Part shown: in pieces, positions 15,464 to 24,764 of the stretch
Layout: each line of letters starts with the position of its first letter
How positions within the stretch are numbered: the first letter of the stretch is position 1
Virus record (IMG/VR): IMGVR_UViG_3300021403_000004
Coordinates: 1-64,000 of that record
From: a virus
Reading direction: 5' to 3' (one strand)
DNA: 64,000 bases
The notes under the pieces: model-generated
The model's database searches: none
Told to the model about the DNA's origin: nothing
Seen by the model: the letters and a program-made list of their open reading frames with translations, nothing else
Made by a program: the position numbers and the translations under genes

Positions 15464-15757
15464 TTACCTCCAGGCGATGGTGGCCACCGCGGCGGTGAGC
15501 ACCATGAACGTCACCGACAGCAGGCAGAAAACGGTGACGAGCAGTACCCGGATCGTTACCTGAAGCCGCGAAAGGTGCGCTGGCGTGCCCGTTTCCTCAC
15601 CCTGGATTGGTTGCGGCCCGGAGTTGACCCGTTGCAGGATGCGCACGACGGTGGACTGGCTGACGTCTCCCAGGGCATGGGCTATGCGCCGGGTAGACAG
15701 GCCCACGCTCTTCAGCTGGAGGACCTGTTCTTCAAGGTCTGAATCGCCCTGGTTCAC
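15464..15757 (-). CDS. membrane-anchored HTH protein
   Basis: 97 residues from GTG after GGAGAGG. N-terminal HTH (VGLSTRRIAHALGDVSQSTV) followed by one C-terminal membrane span (VLLVTVFCLLSVTFMVLTAA). A DNA-binding domain tethered to the membrane is unusual for a phage lysis region; it might sense membrane state or anchor DNA (inference). Confidence 0.6.
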   Translation of the reverse strand: MNQGDSDLEEQVLQLKSVGLSTRRIAHALGDVSQSTVVRILQRVNSGPQPIQGEETGTPAHLSRLQVTIRVLLVTVFCLLSVTFMVLTAAVATIAWR

Positions 15758-15806
15758 TGAGTCACCTCTCCTGGGATGCCCTGGCGGGCGCATTAGAAGC
15801 AGACGA

Positions 15807-16169
15807 TCATGGCCGGCTGTGGTCGTCAGCGCGTCCCTGGCAGGCCCACGGAAGGCAAAGCCCGTCACCGGGCGCCCGCGGGACCAGGTGGACGTGGAGG
15901 TGCTGCACATGGCCGTCTTGCGGGCTTGCTGACGTGATGAAGTCGCAGTCCTCCAGCCCATGGCCAGCAGCCCACCTGATGGCGTGCGCCAGGACGTGGC
16001 CCGCTGCACCTGGTTCAGCCAGGACGTCCCGGGCGTGGTGCCGGGACGTGAACAGCCGGTGTCCTGGCGCTGCCGGGTCCCGGCACCCGAACGTCACTGA
16101 CCAGTCATCGGCCTCGTCATACGCGCCCTGGTCAATGCGCGCGCAGAACGGGCACGCCGCCGCAGTCAC
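15807..16169 (-). CDS. HIT-family (histidine triad) protein
   Basis: 120 residues. CPFCARI near the N-terminus and the triad QHLHVHLVPR near residues 95-104 identify a HIT nucleotide hydrolase/transferase. GTG at 16169 overlaps the stop of the upstream gene (GTGA). HIT proteins act on nucleotide phosphoramidates or dinucleotides; a role in nucleotide metabolism during infection is plausible. Confidence 0.8.
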   Translation of the reverse strand: MTAAACPFCARIDQGAYDEADDWSVTFGCRDPAAPGHRLFTSRHHARDVLAEPGAAGHVLAHAIRWAAGHGLEDCDFITSASPQDGHVQHLHVHLVPRAPGDGLCLPWACQGRADDHSRP

Positions 16170-16684
16170 GGGCGCCGCCACGCCTGGGTGAGCACCCACT
16201 GGTCCCAGTCAGCGGGCTGGACTTTCCGCTCACCGCCAGCCGGGCGCGCGAGCACCGCCTTGTCATAGCCGAAGGCGGCCAGCGCGCTGCACACGACATG
16301 GCCCTGCACCTGGCCGTTGACCGGGTCCCAGAGGTGCAGGTCGTCCAGGCCGTCGCCGACGATGGCCGCCCAGTCGTACGGCGTGCCGAGCAGCGCCCGC
16401 ATGGCAGCGGTGACCACGTCGCGCTGGGCGTCCGTCTTGACCTGCAGCACGTTGGCCAGCGTCCACGGGGACGCCAGGTAGTCCGTGGCGTCCCGCCAGC
16501 CAACGCCGCCCGGGCGTCCCTCAATGCACCACAGCGTGCCCTTGGCGTCCCAGTGATCGGCGACGGCGATGTGGTTGCTCAGGTCCGGCTTGCCCTGCAG
16601 GGCGGCGCCGAGCCGGATCATCGTGGCGGCGAAGCCGCTCGTGCGCACGGCCAGCACGTCCCCCGGCTGCACGCCCTTGATCAC
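16166..16684 (-). CDS. permuted papain-fold (YiiX/NlpC-like) enzyme
   Basis: 172 residues. LSNHIAVADHW carries the likely catalytic His and GHVVCSALAAFGYDKAV the Cys, i.e. His before Cys as in permuted NlpC/P60 (YiiX, YaeF) proteins. GTG at 16684 overlaps the stop of a 10-codon ORF. Probably amidase or peptidase in lysis or entry. Coupled downstream to the HIT gene. Confidence 0.65.
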   Translation of the reverse strand: MIKGVQPGDVLAVRTSGFAATMIRLGAALQGKPDLSNHIAVADHWDAKGTLWCIEGRPGGVGWRDATDYLASPWTLANVLQVKTDAQRDVVTAAMRALLGTPYDWAAIVGDGLDDLHLWDPVNGQVQGHVVCSALAAFGYDKAVLARPAGGERKVQPADWDQWVLTQAWRRP

Positions 16685-16713
16685 GGCGCAGCCTTACAGT
16701 CCATGAGTGTCAT
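16681..16713 (-). CDS. possible 10-codon coupling ORF
   Basis: ATG overlaps the stop of the upstream gene (ATGA) and its own TGA overlaps the next GTG (GTGA). Encodes MTLMDCKAAP. May only serve re-initiation between the two genes. Confidence 0.3.
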   Translation of the reverse strand: MTLMDCKAAP

Positions 16714-16985
16714 GGTTCATCCTCACCCAGGGGGCGCCTGCTGTCCACGATCACGTGGCCACTGACGTCCAGGACGAGCCATTTCCCGGGATGCGCGTAC
16801 TCTCCGGCAAGCAAGACGGGTGCCGGGTCAATCGCGCCCGTGAACCCGGAATCGGGATAGCGCCACAACGCCCACCCGGCCACCCGGCAGCACGTCACCT
16901 TCAGGCCGTACGGCAGGTGAAAGATGCTCGTGCGGGAAATGCCCGGCGCGGTGACGTGCAGGTCATGGTAAGTCGGCGCGGTCAC
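16710..16985 (-). CDS. 91-residue hypothetical protein
   Basis: GTG at 16985 overlaps the previous stop (GTGA). Beta-rich, with HVTAPGISRTSIFHLPYGLK and VLDVSGHVIVDSR. No family recognised. The longer frame to 17060 overlaps the upstream small gene and was not used. Confidence 0.5.
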   Translation of the reverse strand: MTAPTYHDLHVTAPGISRTSIFHLPYGLKVTCCRVAGWALWRYPDSGFTGAIDPAPVLLAGEYAHPGKWLVLDVSGHVIVDSRRPLGEDEP

Positions 16986-17110
16986 GGCTGCCGCCCCAGC
17001 ATCCGCGCGCAGGCCGGGCACGTCACCTGGCTGGCCGTGACGGTCAGCCACGTGCTCCACCGGCCGCAGGCCGCCACGCCGTCACGCGCGTGCCAGTGCA
17101 CGATCCTCAT
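16982..17110 (-). CDS. 42-residue zinc-ribbon-like peptide
   Basis: Sequence MRIVHWHARDGVAACGRWST then TCPACARML: one Cys plus CxxC, typical of small actinophage/actinomycete zinc peptides. ATG overlaps the holin stop (ATGA) and its stop overlaps the next GTG, forming a coupled chain. Confidence 0.55.
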   Translation of the reverse strand: MRIVHWHARDGVAACGRWSTWLTVTASQVTCPACARMLGRQP

Positions 17111-17376
17111 GGCCTGGCCGCTGGCGCGGGCGGCACCGGGGGCGCGGCCGTCAGGGGGTTGCCGTTGCCGTCCCGCGGGTCTGCCACGGGCGTGACGTAC
17201 TGGCGGCTGATCAGGGCGGCCACGGCAGCGGCAGCGGAGACCAGCGCAGTGGCGTCGAACGCGCCGCGCCCGTGCACGGCATTGTTGACCATGACGACGA
17301 CGGCGAGGACGGCTCCCGCCGCGGCGATCCAGCCGTTAGGGTTAGTGAGCGGGCTGACCAGGCGTGGCACCTGCAT
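17107..17376 (-). CDS. putative holin
   Basis: 89 residues, start at 17376 after AGGAGG. Two membrane spans (GWIAAAGAVLAVVVMVNNAV and ALVSAAAAVAALI), then SRQYVTPVADPRDGNGNPL and a Pro/Ala tail, the layout of actinophage holins. First gene of the lysis group. Confidence 0.75.
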   Translation of the reverse strand: MQVPRLVSPLTNPNGWIAAAGAVLAVVVMVNNAVHGRGAFDATALVSAAAAVAALISRQYVTPVADPRDGNGNPLTAAPPVPPAPAARP

Positions 17377-17424
17377 GGATCCTCCTAAGAGTATTTCCCT
17401 GTATGATACAAGCGCCGCCAACGA

Positions 17425-17505
17425 GCATGTGCCAGCCAGAACAGTTCAGCCAACGAACGTGTGCCAGCCAGAACAGGTCAGCCAACGAGCGTGTGCCAGC
17501 CAGAT
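17425..17505 (+). repeat. AGCC-box array
   Basis: Three near-identical units of about 32 nt (AACGAGCGTGTGCCAGCCAG then AACAGGTCAGCC). Non-coding. Confidence 0.75.
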
Positions 17506-17532
17506 CAGGGCTCCTGCTAAGGGGGAAGGCCG

Positions 17533-17796
17533 ATGCGGATACCGGGATTCAGCCAGGGAGAGCCAGCGCCCGCTGCCTGGCCGCGCAGGCAGTACGGGGC
17601 CGGCAGCACCATTCACCAGACGGGCACGATCGACGTCCAGCTGGATGCAGGCACGGGTGAGGTAGTCGCCGTGTGGTTCCGCTGCCTGTCCCTGCCGTTC
17701 ACGGTGGGCACCGTGGAGGCGGGCCGTCAGGTCATCCAGCCGGGCATTGCCATTGAGTCCGTCACGTATGCGGAGGAAGCAAGCACGGGCGCGTGA
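17533..17796 (+). CDS. 87-residue hypothetical protein
   Basis: Plus-strand gene in an otherwise minus region, with GGGGGAAGG before the ATG. Beta-rich (TIDVQLDAGTGEVVAVWFRC then LPFTVGTVEAGRQVIQPG). No family recognised; ends 22 bases before the convergent baseplate gene. Confidence 0.55.
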   Translation: MRIPGFSQGEPAPAAWPRRQYGAGSTIHQTGTIDVQLDAGTGEVVAVWFRCLSLPFTVGTVEAGRQVIQPGIAIESVTYAEEASTGA

Positions 17797-17818
17797 CCGG
17801 GCCTTGCACGCGTGCTGG

Positions 17819-19258
17819 CTAGAACTTCTCCGGGTACAGCGCGGCAATGAGGCTGGCAATGTCCCCGCGGAAGCTCTGGAACGGCGTGATCGTGGCCGTC
17901 CCCGAGTCCTCGTCGTAGGAATAGGCGCCAGACAGGAAGGTCAGGGGCGCCGGCGCGACTTCCCCGCCGTACGACGCGTCCGTGACCACGACCTTGTACA
18001 CCAGCCCCGCCTGGTCGCAGCCCAGGTCCACGGGCGTCCCTGCGGTGTTGAGCACCTGCCCGGGCCCGGCGGTGAACGGCCCGGCGAAGCTGGCCCGGAC
18101 GTACCGGGTCAGGATGTTGCTCCCGATGGCCTGCGCCTTGGCCGCCGTCAGCACCCCGGCCGAGCTGAGGTCGATGTAGTACTCCATGGGCCCGTGCGCC
18201 AGCACGGACTTGGCGTTCGTCACGGTCGTGATGGCGAACGTGGCGGCCGAGGCCTTCTTGGTGGACGTGGCCGCCACGTCAGCGGTGGCCTGGTAGCGCA
18301 GCACCAGGGTGTTGACGTCAGCGGCGATGGTGCGCGCGACCGGGGTGTTGCAGACCAGGATGCGGTCCGGCTTGGCCGTGGGGTTGCCATTGGCATCCTG
18401 GGTGAACGGGACGACCTGAAGCCGCCACGGGCTGGCAGGAGGAGAGGACGCGACGGGCTGGGTGAGCTTCCACAGCAGCCCGCCGCCGGTGATCAGCAGG
18501 TCCAGGTGCGCGGTGACGGTTTCCGAGCCGCTGTCCTGCTGCTGGGCGAGGTAGATGCCCGCGGGCTTGCCGATGCCGGGGTTAACCCAGCGCAGCCCGC
18601 GGGTGATGGCCTTGTTCACCGGGTCGTCTGCGTTCCAGGTGGCGTAAGTGGCGGCGAAGTCACTGCCATAGTTCCCGGCGCCGTGCGCGGTGACCGTCCA
18701 GCCGCTGGCCGAGGGCGCTGGCTCGTCCAGCTTGCCCTCCCAGATGCAGGACGCCCCGCGCCATGCCTGCACCACCCGCCCTGGGTTGAGCGCATCGGTG
18801 CGGTACTCCGGCGGCAGCCGCAGCAGCAGGCTGAGCGTGTCCGGCCCCCCCGGGCAGCTGTAGCTGCGCACCAGGTTGGTGACGTGGCCGATCGAGCCGA
18901 GCCATCGTGGGGAGGTCGGCCGCGGGATGGACGTGGCCGTGTCAGATGACGTGGGGGTCGCCAGTGGTGACGGCGTGAAGAACACGTCCAGGAAGCCGAA
19001 GGCCGGCACCCCGATGGCAGCCACCTGGAACAGCGTCGGCTCCTTCAGCGATGCCCCGGTGTACAGCTGGAAGACGTCCCCCACCTGGATGGACTGCGCC
19101 TGCGTGATGCCCACGGCAATGTAGGGGTAGCCGTTCCAGCTGAATGCCCACGACCCGGCCTTGCCCCCGCCGGCCAGCGGGAAGGACCAGGGCTGGTTTT
19201 GTGGTGCGAATGTAACGACTTGGCTGTAGTTGAGCTGCTCCAGTGCCAGTGGGGCCAC
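17819..19258 (-). CDS. minor tail / baseplate protein
   Basis: 479 residues, GTG after GAGGAGGAG. Beta-rich with GRVVQAWRGASCIWEGKLDE and GLRWVNPGIGKPAG. Size, position after the distal tail and fibre genes, and the WEGKL block match Gp37-like siphovirus tail proteins that follow the distal tail protein (inference). Confidence 0.6.
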   Translation of the reverse strand: MAPLALEQLNYSQVVTFAPQNQPWSFPLAGGGKAGSWAFSWNGYPYIAVGITQAQSIQVGDVFQLYTGASLKEPTLFQVAAIGVPAFGFLDVFFTPSPLATPTSSDTATSIPRPTSPRWLGSIGHVTNLVRSYSCPGGPDTLSLLLRLPPEYRTDALNPGRVVQAWRGASCIWEGKLDEPAPSASGWTVTAHGAGNYGSDFAATYATWNADDPVNKAITRGLRWVNPGIGKPAGIYLAQQQDSGSETVTAHLDLLITGGGLLWKLTQPVASSPPASPWRLQVVPFTQDANGNPTAKPDRILVCNTPVARTIAADVNTLVLRYQATADVAATSTKKASAATFAITTVTNAKSVLAHGPMEYYIDLSSAGVLTAAKAQAIGSNILTRYVRASFAGPFTAGPGQVLNTAGTPVDLGCDQAGLVYKVVVTDASYGGEVAPAPLTFLSGAYSYDEDSGTATITPFQSFRGDIASLIAALYPEKF

Positions 19259-19346
19259 CTCCTCCTCTACACTGTGATATGGGCAGCCGCGCTGCGGCCT
19301 TCGTGCCGCTGCCGTGACGACGGCGTGCGAAGGCGCGGCTGCTCCT

Positions 19347-19649
19347 CTACTGCGCGCCGATTACTTCGGTGGATGAGTTCACGAACGGGTAGGGAAGCAC
19401 GTAATTCCCGCCCGGCGCCTGGCCGTGGTAGATGTTGGCGAAAGCGTTCAGGTCCGCGGCCATGGACCGCATGAACGCGATGTCGCCCGTGGAAATGCTC
19501 GCGCCCTGAAGGTCGCCATCGGATTGCGCGGACAGCCACGCGTAGAAGTTGACGGCAGCGGTCAGGGCGTCCCGGACGTTGCGGGCGACCTCGGTCGCGT
19601 TCTGGGTGACCAGTCCCGCATTGGAGACTGCGGTGAACAGGGCCATCAT
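19347..19649 (-). CDS. small tail-region protein
   Basis: 100 residues; helical (ATEVARNVRDALTAAVNFYA). Placed between fibre and baseplate genes; no family recognised. AAGG precedes the ATG pair. A bulged inverted repeat around 19284-19345 lies behind it. Confidence 0.6.
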   Translation of the reverse strand: MMALFTAVSNAGLVTQNATEVARNVRDALTAAVNFYAWLSAQSDGDLQGASISTGDIAFMRSMAADLNAFANIYHGQAPGGNYVLPYPFVNSSTEVIGAQ

Positions 19650-19772
19650 CGGCGCCTTTCCTCAGGGTGGGCACGCATAAGAAGTCAAGGGGGTAAATGC
19701 CGAAGATGCGGATGGCCTCCCCGGCCGTGGCGTCAAAGACCTGGATCTGCCCGCTGGTCTGCATCTGGCAGA

Positions 19773-21482
19773 TCAGCGCCTGCCCCAGGTGCGCGCCGCC
19801 CGGGTCCTCACGGCATTCAGGTACTGCGTGCTGTTAGGCCGGTAGGAGGTGCTCAGCGCGGTGTTGACGTTGGAGGGATTGGCCACGCCACCGGGCGGGG
19901 TGACCTGGCCGGAGATCATCACGCAGTTGAACGGCAGCATCTTGTACTGCAGGGACCCGGTCCAGCTGTTGACGAAGCTGGCCGCGTTGGGCACTTCCAG
20001 CTGGCGCGGGTTGGAGCCGGGCACGAAGGCGCTGACCTGCCCGGAGAAGCCAGAGCTGAAGGCGTTCCCGGCCGCGTCCGACCCGGCCGCGGGCTGCATG
20101 GCGCCGATGGCCGCGCCGTTGGTCACGTAGGTGACCTGGACCTGGCCGTCTGAGCCGTCGCCGCTGTGGATGGGCGCGGATCCGGTATGGCCCACGACCG
20201 TCAGCAGCGGCGCCCCGGACTGCCCGGCGCCGGCGAAGGACCCGTAGTACGTGAGGTCCAGGAGGTTCGGGCCCGGCCCGAAGACGAGGGCCTTGGCCGT
20301 CCCGGACCCCAGCGGGACGGCCAGCGGGTCCGATGCCTGCTGGACGTGGACGGCGCCTTGCGGCGCGGTGAACGTCAGGGCGCTGGTGACGCCCGTCACG
20401 CCGTCGAAGGTGGCAGGCAGCGCGGTGAAGGCCGCGAAGCCCAGGGCCACGGTCACCCCGGCGCTGTAGTACGTGCTGACGTTGGACACCGTCAGCAGGA
20501 CGTTGTCGACGGTGACGCCGCTCAGGTCGGACTGCACCGATGACGGCAAGATCATGACGGACTTCAGCGTCCCGGCGTACAGGCCGTCACTGGTGCCGGT
20601 GCCGCCCTGCCACATCACCGCGCCGACGGCGGCGTCCTTGTTGTTGGCGTTGCCGCCGATGGCGTCGCTGCCGTAGTACGTGGCAGAAGCGGTGGGATTG
20701 TAGTTCTCGATGACCAGGCCTGCAGGCACCGATGAGGCCCCGACGCCGCCCGACCCGGCACCCGGGGAATTGCCGTCTGAGCCGGTGGCGCCTGAGTTCC
20801 CGCCGTTGCCGCCGGCTCCCTGGTTGGCGCCGTGCGTGTCCGCGCCGCCAGCGCCTCCCGTGCCGGAGGCAGACTTGGCGCCGTTGTTGCCGTTGCTGAC
20901 AGTGCTGGCAGAGGAACCGCCACCGCAGCCGCCGGTGGACTGGGTGCCGTCACCGCCGCCGTTGCCGCCCGCCCAGGAGATGAGCTGCCCTGGCGTGGCC
21001 GCGCCGCCCGTGCCGCCAACCAGGCTCACTCCCGCGCCGCCGCCATTGGCGAAGACGCCCGGGCCGCCGGACACGCCGCCCAGGTCAAAGTAGCTCGGGC
21101 CGCCTGGGCAGCCCTGGCCGGCATTCGACAGCGCGCCATCGCCGCCGTCGCCGACCACGTAGCTGTAGACGGTGCCGGGCACGACAGGGTAGAAGGTCTC
21201 CTCGGCGTACGCGCCGCCGCCGCCGCCAGCCGCGCCCGTGGTGGCGTTGCCGCCGTCGCCGCCGCCGCCCGCTCCCCAGCACTGAACCTGCACAACCGTC
21301 ACCCCGGCCGGGCACGTCCAGGTGTAGCTCCCGGCCACGTTCTGCGTGACAACGGTCACCGACGGGTTGTAGACCACGAAGGGCTGCCCCTGGTTCCCCA
21401 CCAGCGCGTTCAGCCGGCTTTCGACGGCCTGCGCCTTGGACAGCGCCTTCGCCACCAGGGACGGGTCATTGGGCCCGGGCAT
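19773..21482 (-). CDS. glycine-rich tail fibre, apparent frameshift near the end
   Basis: 569 residues. After a short helical start come a Tyr/Trp beta segment (YTWTCPAGVTVVQVQCWGAG), a glycine-rich region (about residues 70-250, polyglycine-II-type GGN/GGT repeats), and beta domains. It ends abruptly in an Arg-rich tail (VRTRAARTWGRR) after STSYRPNSTQYLNAV. In a shifted frame the DNA reads EDPGGAHLGQALICQMQTSG then QIQVFDATAGEAIRIFGIYP, a normal fibre C-terminus. A frameshift near 19815 is likely. Confidence 0.75.
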   Translation of the reverse strand: MPGPNDPSLVAKALSKAQAVESRLNALVGNQGQPFVVYNPSVTVVTQNVAGSYTWTCPAGVTVVQVQCWGAGGGGDGGNATTGAAGGGGGAYAEETFYPVVPGTVYSYVVGDGGDGALSNAGQGCPGGPSYFDLGGVSGGPGVFANGGGAGVSLVGGTGGAATPGQLISWAGGNGGGDGTQSTGGCGGGSSASTVSNGNNGAKSASGTGGAGGADTHGANQGAGGNGGNSGATGSDGNSPGAGSGGVGASSVPAGLVIENYNPTASATYYGSDAIGGNANNKDAAVGAVMWQGGTGTSDGLYAGTLKSVMILPSSVQSDLSGVTVDNVLLTVSNVSTYYSAGVTVALGFAAFTALPATFDGVTGVTSALTFTAPQGAVHVQQASDPLAVPLGSGTAKALVFGPGPNLLDLTYYGSFAGAGQSGAPLLTVVGHTGSAPIHSGDGSDGQVQVTYVTNGAAIGAMQPAAGSDAAGNAFSSGFSGQVSAFVPGSNPRQLEVPNAASFVNSWTGSLQYKMLPFNCVMISGQVTPPGGVANPSNVNTALSTSYRPNSTQYLNAVRTRAARTWGRR

Positions 21483-21512
21483 CAGTCGCCCCCAACGGGA
21501 AAATGAACATTT

Positions 21513-24500
21513 TCACACCTGCCTCTCCAGGTACCACCGCGAAAGGTACGACAAAGCGAGATCGGGAGCGCCTTCCACGGCGTAGGCAAGGAACAGGTTG
21601 TCCCCTGGCGTGATGTAGAACGGCGAGCCGGAGATGATGGCGGCGTCCAGCAGGCTGACAGACTGCGACCGGTCCAGGTCGGAGCCGAGGATGCGGCCCA
21701 GGTCATACTCGATGGTCGGCTCGTCAATGAACATGTTGGCGTAGGTGTTTCCCCCCGGGACGTTGACGAGCACGCTCGACCCTTGCGTGTCCAGGAAGAT
21801 CACGTCCAGGAACTGGTCCGCGGTGTTGGTGTCAGTGATGGACACGCTGAATGACGCGGAGGTGTTGGACGGGTCCACGTACTTCACCGGCAGCGTCAGC
21901 TCGCCCATGACCACGATGCCGTTGGTGATGTCGGTGGAGGGGGTGAAGGTGCGCGCCACCGAGGAGGCGTACGTGTTGCCGCCCAGGTACTCTGACTGGT
22001 TCACCGTGACGGTGACCGAGCGCGCTGATGACGGGCTGTTCCAGTTGTAGGCGGTCAGCACCACGGTGTACGTGCCGTTGAACTGCGCGTTCACGCCTGC
22101 GACCAGGCTTGAGACAACATACTGGGTGCCTGAGGGCGTATCGGAGGTGTTCCCGATGGGCACGATCGGGTTCAGTTCCGGAGGCGACTGGGCGCCGGGC
22201 CGGTGCGCGATCAAGGTGGCGAACGGGGCCAGCGGCGGCGTCCAGGTCAGCACCACGTTCCCGTTGCCGCCCGCGCCGCCGGCCTCCGTGGCCCCGGTCG
22301 TGACGGCCCCGCCCCCGCCGCCCCCAGGAGGGGACGCGCCGTCGCCGACGTCCACGGCTGCGGTGCCGCCGTTGGCGCCCTTGCCGCCGCCGGTCACCGC
22401 TGTCGCCCCGGCGCCTCCTGAGGACCCGATGGTCCCGGCGTTGCCCGCTGAGCCGCTGCCGCCGGAGCCGCCCCCGCCACCGCCGTTGGTGGACCCGGCG
22501 CCGCCTGCCCCGCCATTGTTGTGCGTGGTGTTCGCGCTGCCCGTGCCGCCGGCGCCGCCCGTGGCCGTGTTGAGCGCGACGGATGAGCCGCCGTGCGCGG
22601 TGACCACGGCGCCGGTGGTGGCCGCGGAGCCGAAGGTGGTGGTGCCGCCGTTGACGGCGCTGCCGCCCGCAACCGTGTAGGTGACCTTGACCTGGCCGGC
22701 TGCGCCAGCGGCCCCGGGCTGGTTGCCCAGGTTCCCGTACCCGCCACCTCCTCCGCCACCCGGACCGGAGCCGGTCACGGGAAAGCCTGGGTTGTTCGCG
22801 CCCGCGCCACCCGCGCCGCCACCCGTCACGGCCACGGCCCCGGCGCCGCCGGTGTTCCCGGACCCGTTGCTGCCGGCGTTGCCCCCGGCTGCGGTGCCGC
22901 CCCCGCCCCCGCCGCCCCCGCCGGCGTAGGACGGCGACGTGCCGCCCGCTCCCCCGTTGTGGTGCGTGGTGTTGGCGCTGCCCGTGCCCCCCGTGCCCCC
23001 CGTCGTGCCGCCCGTCGTGGGGATGACGCCGCCGTGCGCCGTGACGGTGACCGAATCGCCGGTGAACGACGAGGGCTGCCCGTTGGCCTTGCTGGCGGAG
23101 TTCTGCACGAAGATGCCGCCGGCGCCCACGGAGAACTTGTACGTCTTGCCGGCAGTGACCGCGAGCGAGGGCTCGGCGGCGTACTCACCGCCGCCTCCTC
23201 CGCCTCCGCCGTCAGCGCCCCGCGCGCCGCCGCCCCAGCACTCGGCCAGGACGGTGGTGACGCCTGCCGGGCACGTCCAGTTCCCGCCGCCGGAGACGGT
23301 GAACGTGACGGACTGCTGCGCGGCGCCCGGCTGGCCCCCGGTCCCGCAGGAGAACGGCACGGGCGTGCCCTCGGCCACGGTCAGCGCGGCCTCCGCGGCG
23401 TACTCGCCGCCGCCGCCGCCGCCGCCCTGGCCAGAGGTGGAGCGCGTACCGCCGGAGCCGCCGCCGCCGATGCACTCCGCCTTGACGGACGTGACCCCCA
23501 CCGGCGGCCACCACACACCGGAGCCTTCCAGCTCAATGGACACGTTGCCGGACTGCGGCAGCTGGAACTGGCAGCTCACCGGCGTCCGGGCCGTGCCCGG
23601 GACGCCCATGACGTTGTACATCACGCCGCGCTGGCTGGCGGGCGCGGCCAGGGACGGCGGGTTGGCGGTCACCGAGTCCAGCCACGCGTTCATCCGGACG
23701 TACGCGGTCTTGCCGCCGCCAGCCCAGTTGGACAGCGTCACGGAGTAGCTGGCGACCTGCGTGTAGGTGAAGTGGGCCACGCCTTGCGGGACGGGCGCGG
23801 TGACCCGGGTCCACTTGGGCGTGGTGGCCTTGTTGGACCACGGGACCTTGCTCATCGTCCGGGAGAACGTGAGCTTGTTGCTGAAGGCGTCGGTGAGCGT
23901 CCAGCGCATGGTCACGTTGGAGGCGAACGTGGCAGCCGGCGCCCCCCAGTGCGTGGTGTCATAGGACTGGCCGAGCCAGACCGACAGGGCCGTCAGCCCG
24001 GTGATGTCGAAGGACAGCCCGCTCTTGGCGTAGGTGACCGGCACGTAGGTGGCATTCGGCGGCTGGTAGTGCGCGGAGTGCGGGCCGACGACGAACTGGG
24101 TGCTGGACGTCCAGTTGGCGCCCGACACCGCGGCGAAGTTGTCCAGGATGACCGGCGCGGGCGGCGCGGCGATCCCGCCGAGGATCGGGCTGGCGAAGGC
24201 CACGTTCGTGAGCGCGTCCGGGGCGCTGCGGATGTAGGGCAGCGCCTGGAACTGCAGCGTGATGATGGCGATGGGTGACGGCTGGCCGGGCAGGAAGCCG
24301 TAGGAGTACACCGTCGGCAGCGCGCGAAAGCAGTCAAAGACCTGGGCCAGCCCCGTGGAGGCGGGCGTCCAGGTCAGCGTCCACGTCGGCGCGTCGATGG
24401 CCTGGATCAGGAACTCCTTGGCCGCCGACAGCGTGGCCTGGTCAGGAGCGGTGATCTTGACGGGCAGCGTGATCGTCCGGTTGCTGGCCCGGACGCCGAA

Positions 24501-24734
24501 GGGCCGCTCGCCGTCCAGCAGCAGCGACTGGACCAGGTCCGTCGTGGGGTCGGGGGCGCCCAGGTCCCAGGCGAGCTGCGAGCCCAGCGCCGTTCCCCCC
24601 GTGGAGGACGGCGCGAGCAGCCGGAAGACGGCGCCTGTCCCGGCTGCGTTCACCAGTGCCGGGATGTCACTCTGCACGCCGCTCCCGGCGCCGAGCACCT
24701 CAATGATGTCGGCGATGACGAGGCTGTCTGCCAT
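21513..24734 (-). CDS. distal tail protein with glyc-rich adhesive extension
   Basis: 1073 residues. The N-terminal 220 residues look like a distal tail (Dit/SPP1 family) protein: LLLDGERPFGVRASNRTITL, then FDCFRALPTVYSYGF. Beta domains follow, then three glycine-rich blocks (about residues 420-830), then a C-terminal beta domain. The downstream fibre (19773) shares the CPAGVT...CWGG module, so the fibre domains have been duplicated. Forms the tail tip and probably contacts the host. Confidence 0.7.
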   Translation of the reverse strand: MADSLVIADIIEVLGAGSGVQSDIPALVNAAGTGAVFRLLAPSSTGGTALGSQLAWDLGAPDPTTDLVQSLLLDGERPFGVRASNRTITLPVKITAPDQATLSAAKEFLIQAIDAPTWTLTWTPASTGLAQVFDCFRALPTVYSYGFLPGQPSPIAIITLQFQALPYIRSAPDALTNVAFASPILGGIAAPPAPVILDNFAAVSGANWTSSTQFVVGPHSAHYQPPNATYVPVTYAKSGLSFDITGLTALSVWLGQSYDTTHWGAPAATFASNVTMRWTLTDAFSNKLTFSRTMSKVPWSNKATTPKWTRVTAPVPQGVAHFTYTQVASYSVTLSNWAGGGKTAYVRMNAWLDSVTANPPSLAAPASQRGVMYNVMGVPGTARTPVSCQFQLPQSGNVSIELEGSGVWWPPVGVTSVKAECIGGGGSGGTRSTSGQGGGGGGGEYAAEAALTVAEGTPVPFSCGTGGQPGAAQQSVTFTVSGGGNWTCPAGVTTVLAECWGGGARGADGGGGGGGGEYAAEPSLAVTAGKTYKFSVGAGGIFVQNSASKANGQPSSFTGDSVTVTAHGGVIPTTGGTTGGTGGTGSANTTHHNGGAGGTSPSYAGGGGGGGGGTAAGGNAGSNGSGNTGGAGAVAVTGGGAGGAGANNPGFPVTGSGPGGGGGGGYGNLGNQPGAAGAAGQVKVTYTVAGGSAVNGGTTTFGSAATTGAVVTAHGGSSVALNTATGGAGGTGSANTTHNNGGAGGAGSTNGGGGGGSGGSGSAGNAGTIGSSGGAGATAVTGGGKGANGGTAAVDVGDGASPPGGGGGGAVTTGATEAGGAGGNGNVVLTWTPPLAPFATLIAHRPGAQSPPELNPIVPIGNTSDTPSGTQYVVSSLVAGVNAQFNGTYTVVLTAYNWNSPSSARSVTVTVNQSEYLGGNTYASSVARTFTPSTDITNGIVVMGELTLPVKYVDPSNTSASFSVSITDTNTADQFLDVIFLDTQGSSVLVNVPGGNTYANMFIDEPTIEYDLGRILGSDLDRSQSVSLLDAAIISGSPFYITPGDNLFLAYAVEGAPDLALSYLSRWYLERQV

Positions 24735-24764
24735 CTCAGTTCACCGGCCCGTCTGCTCGCGGCT

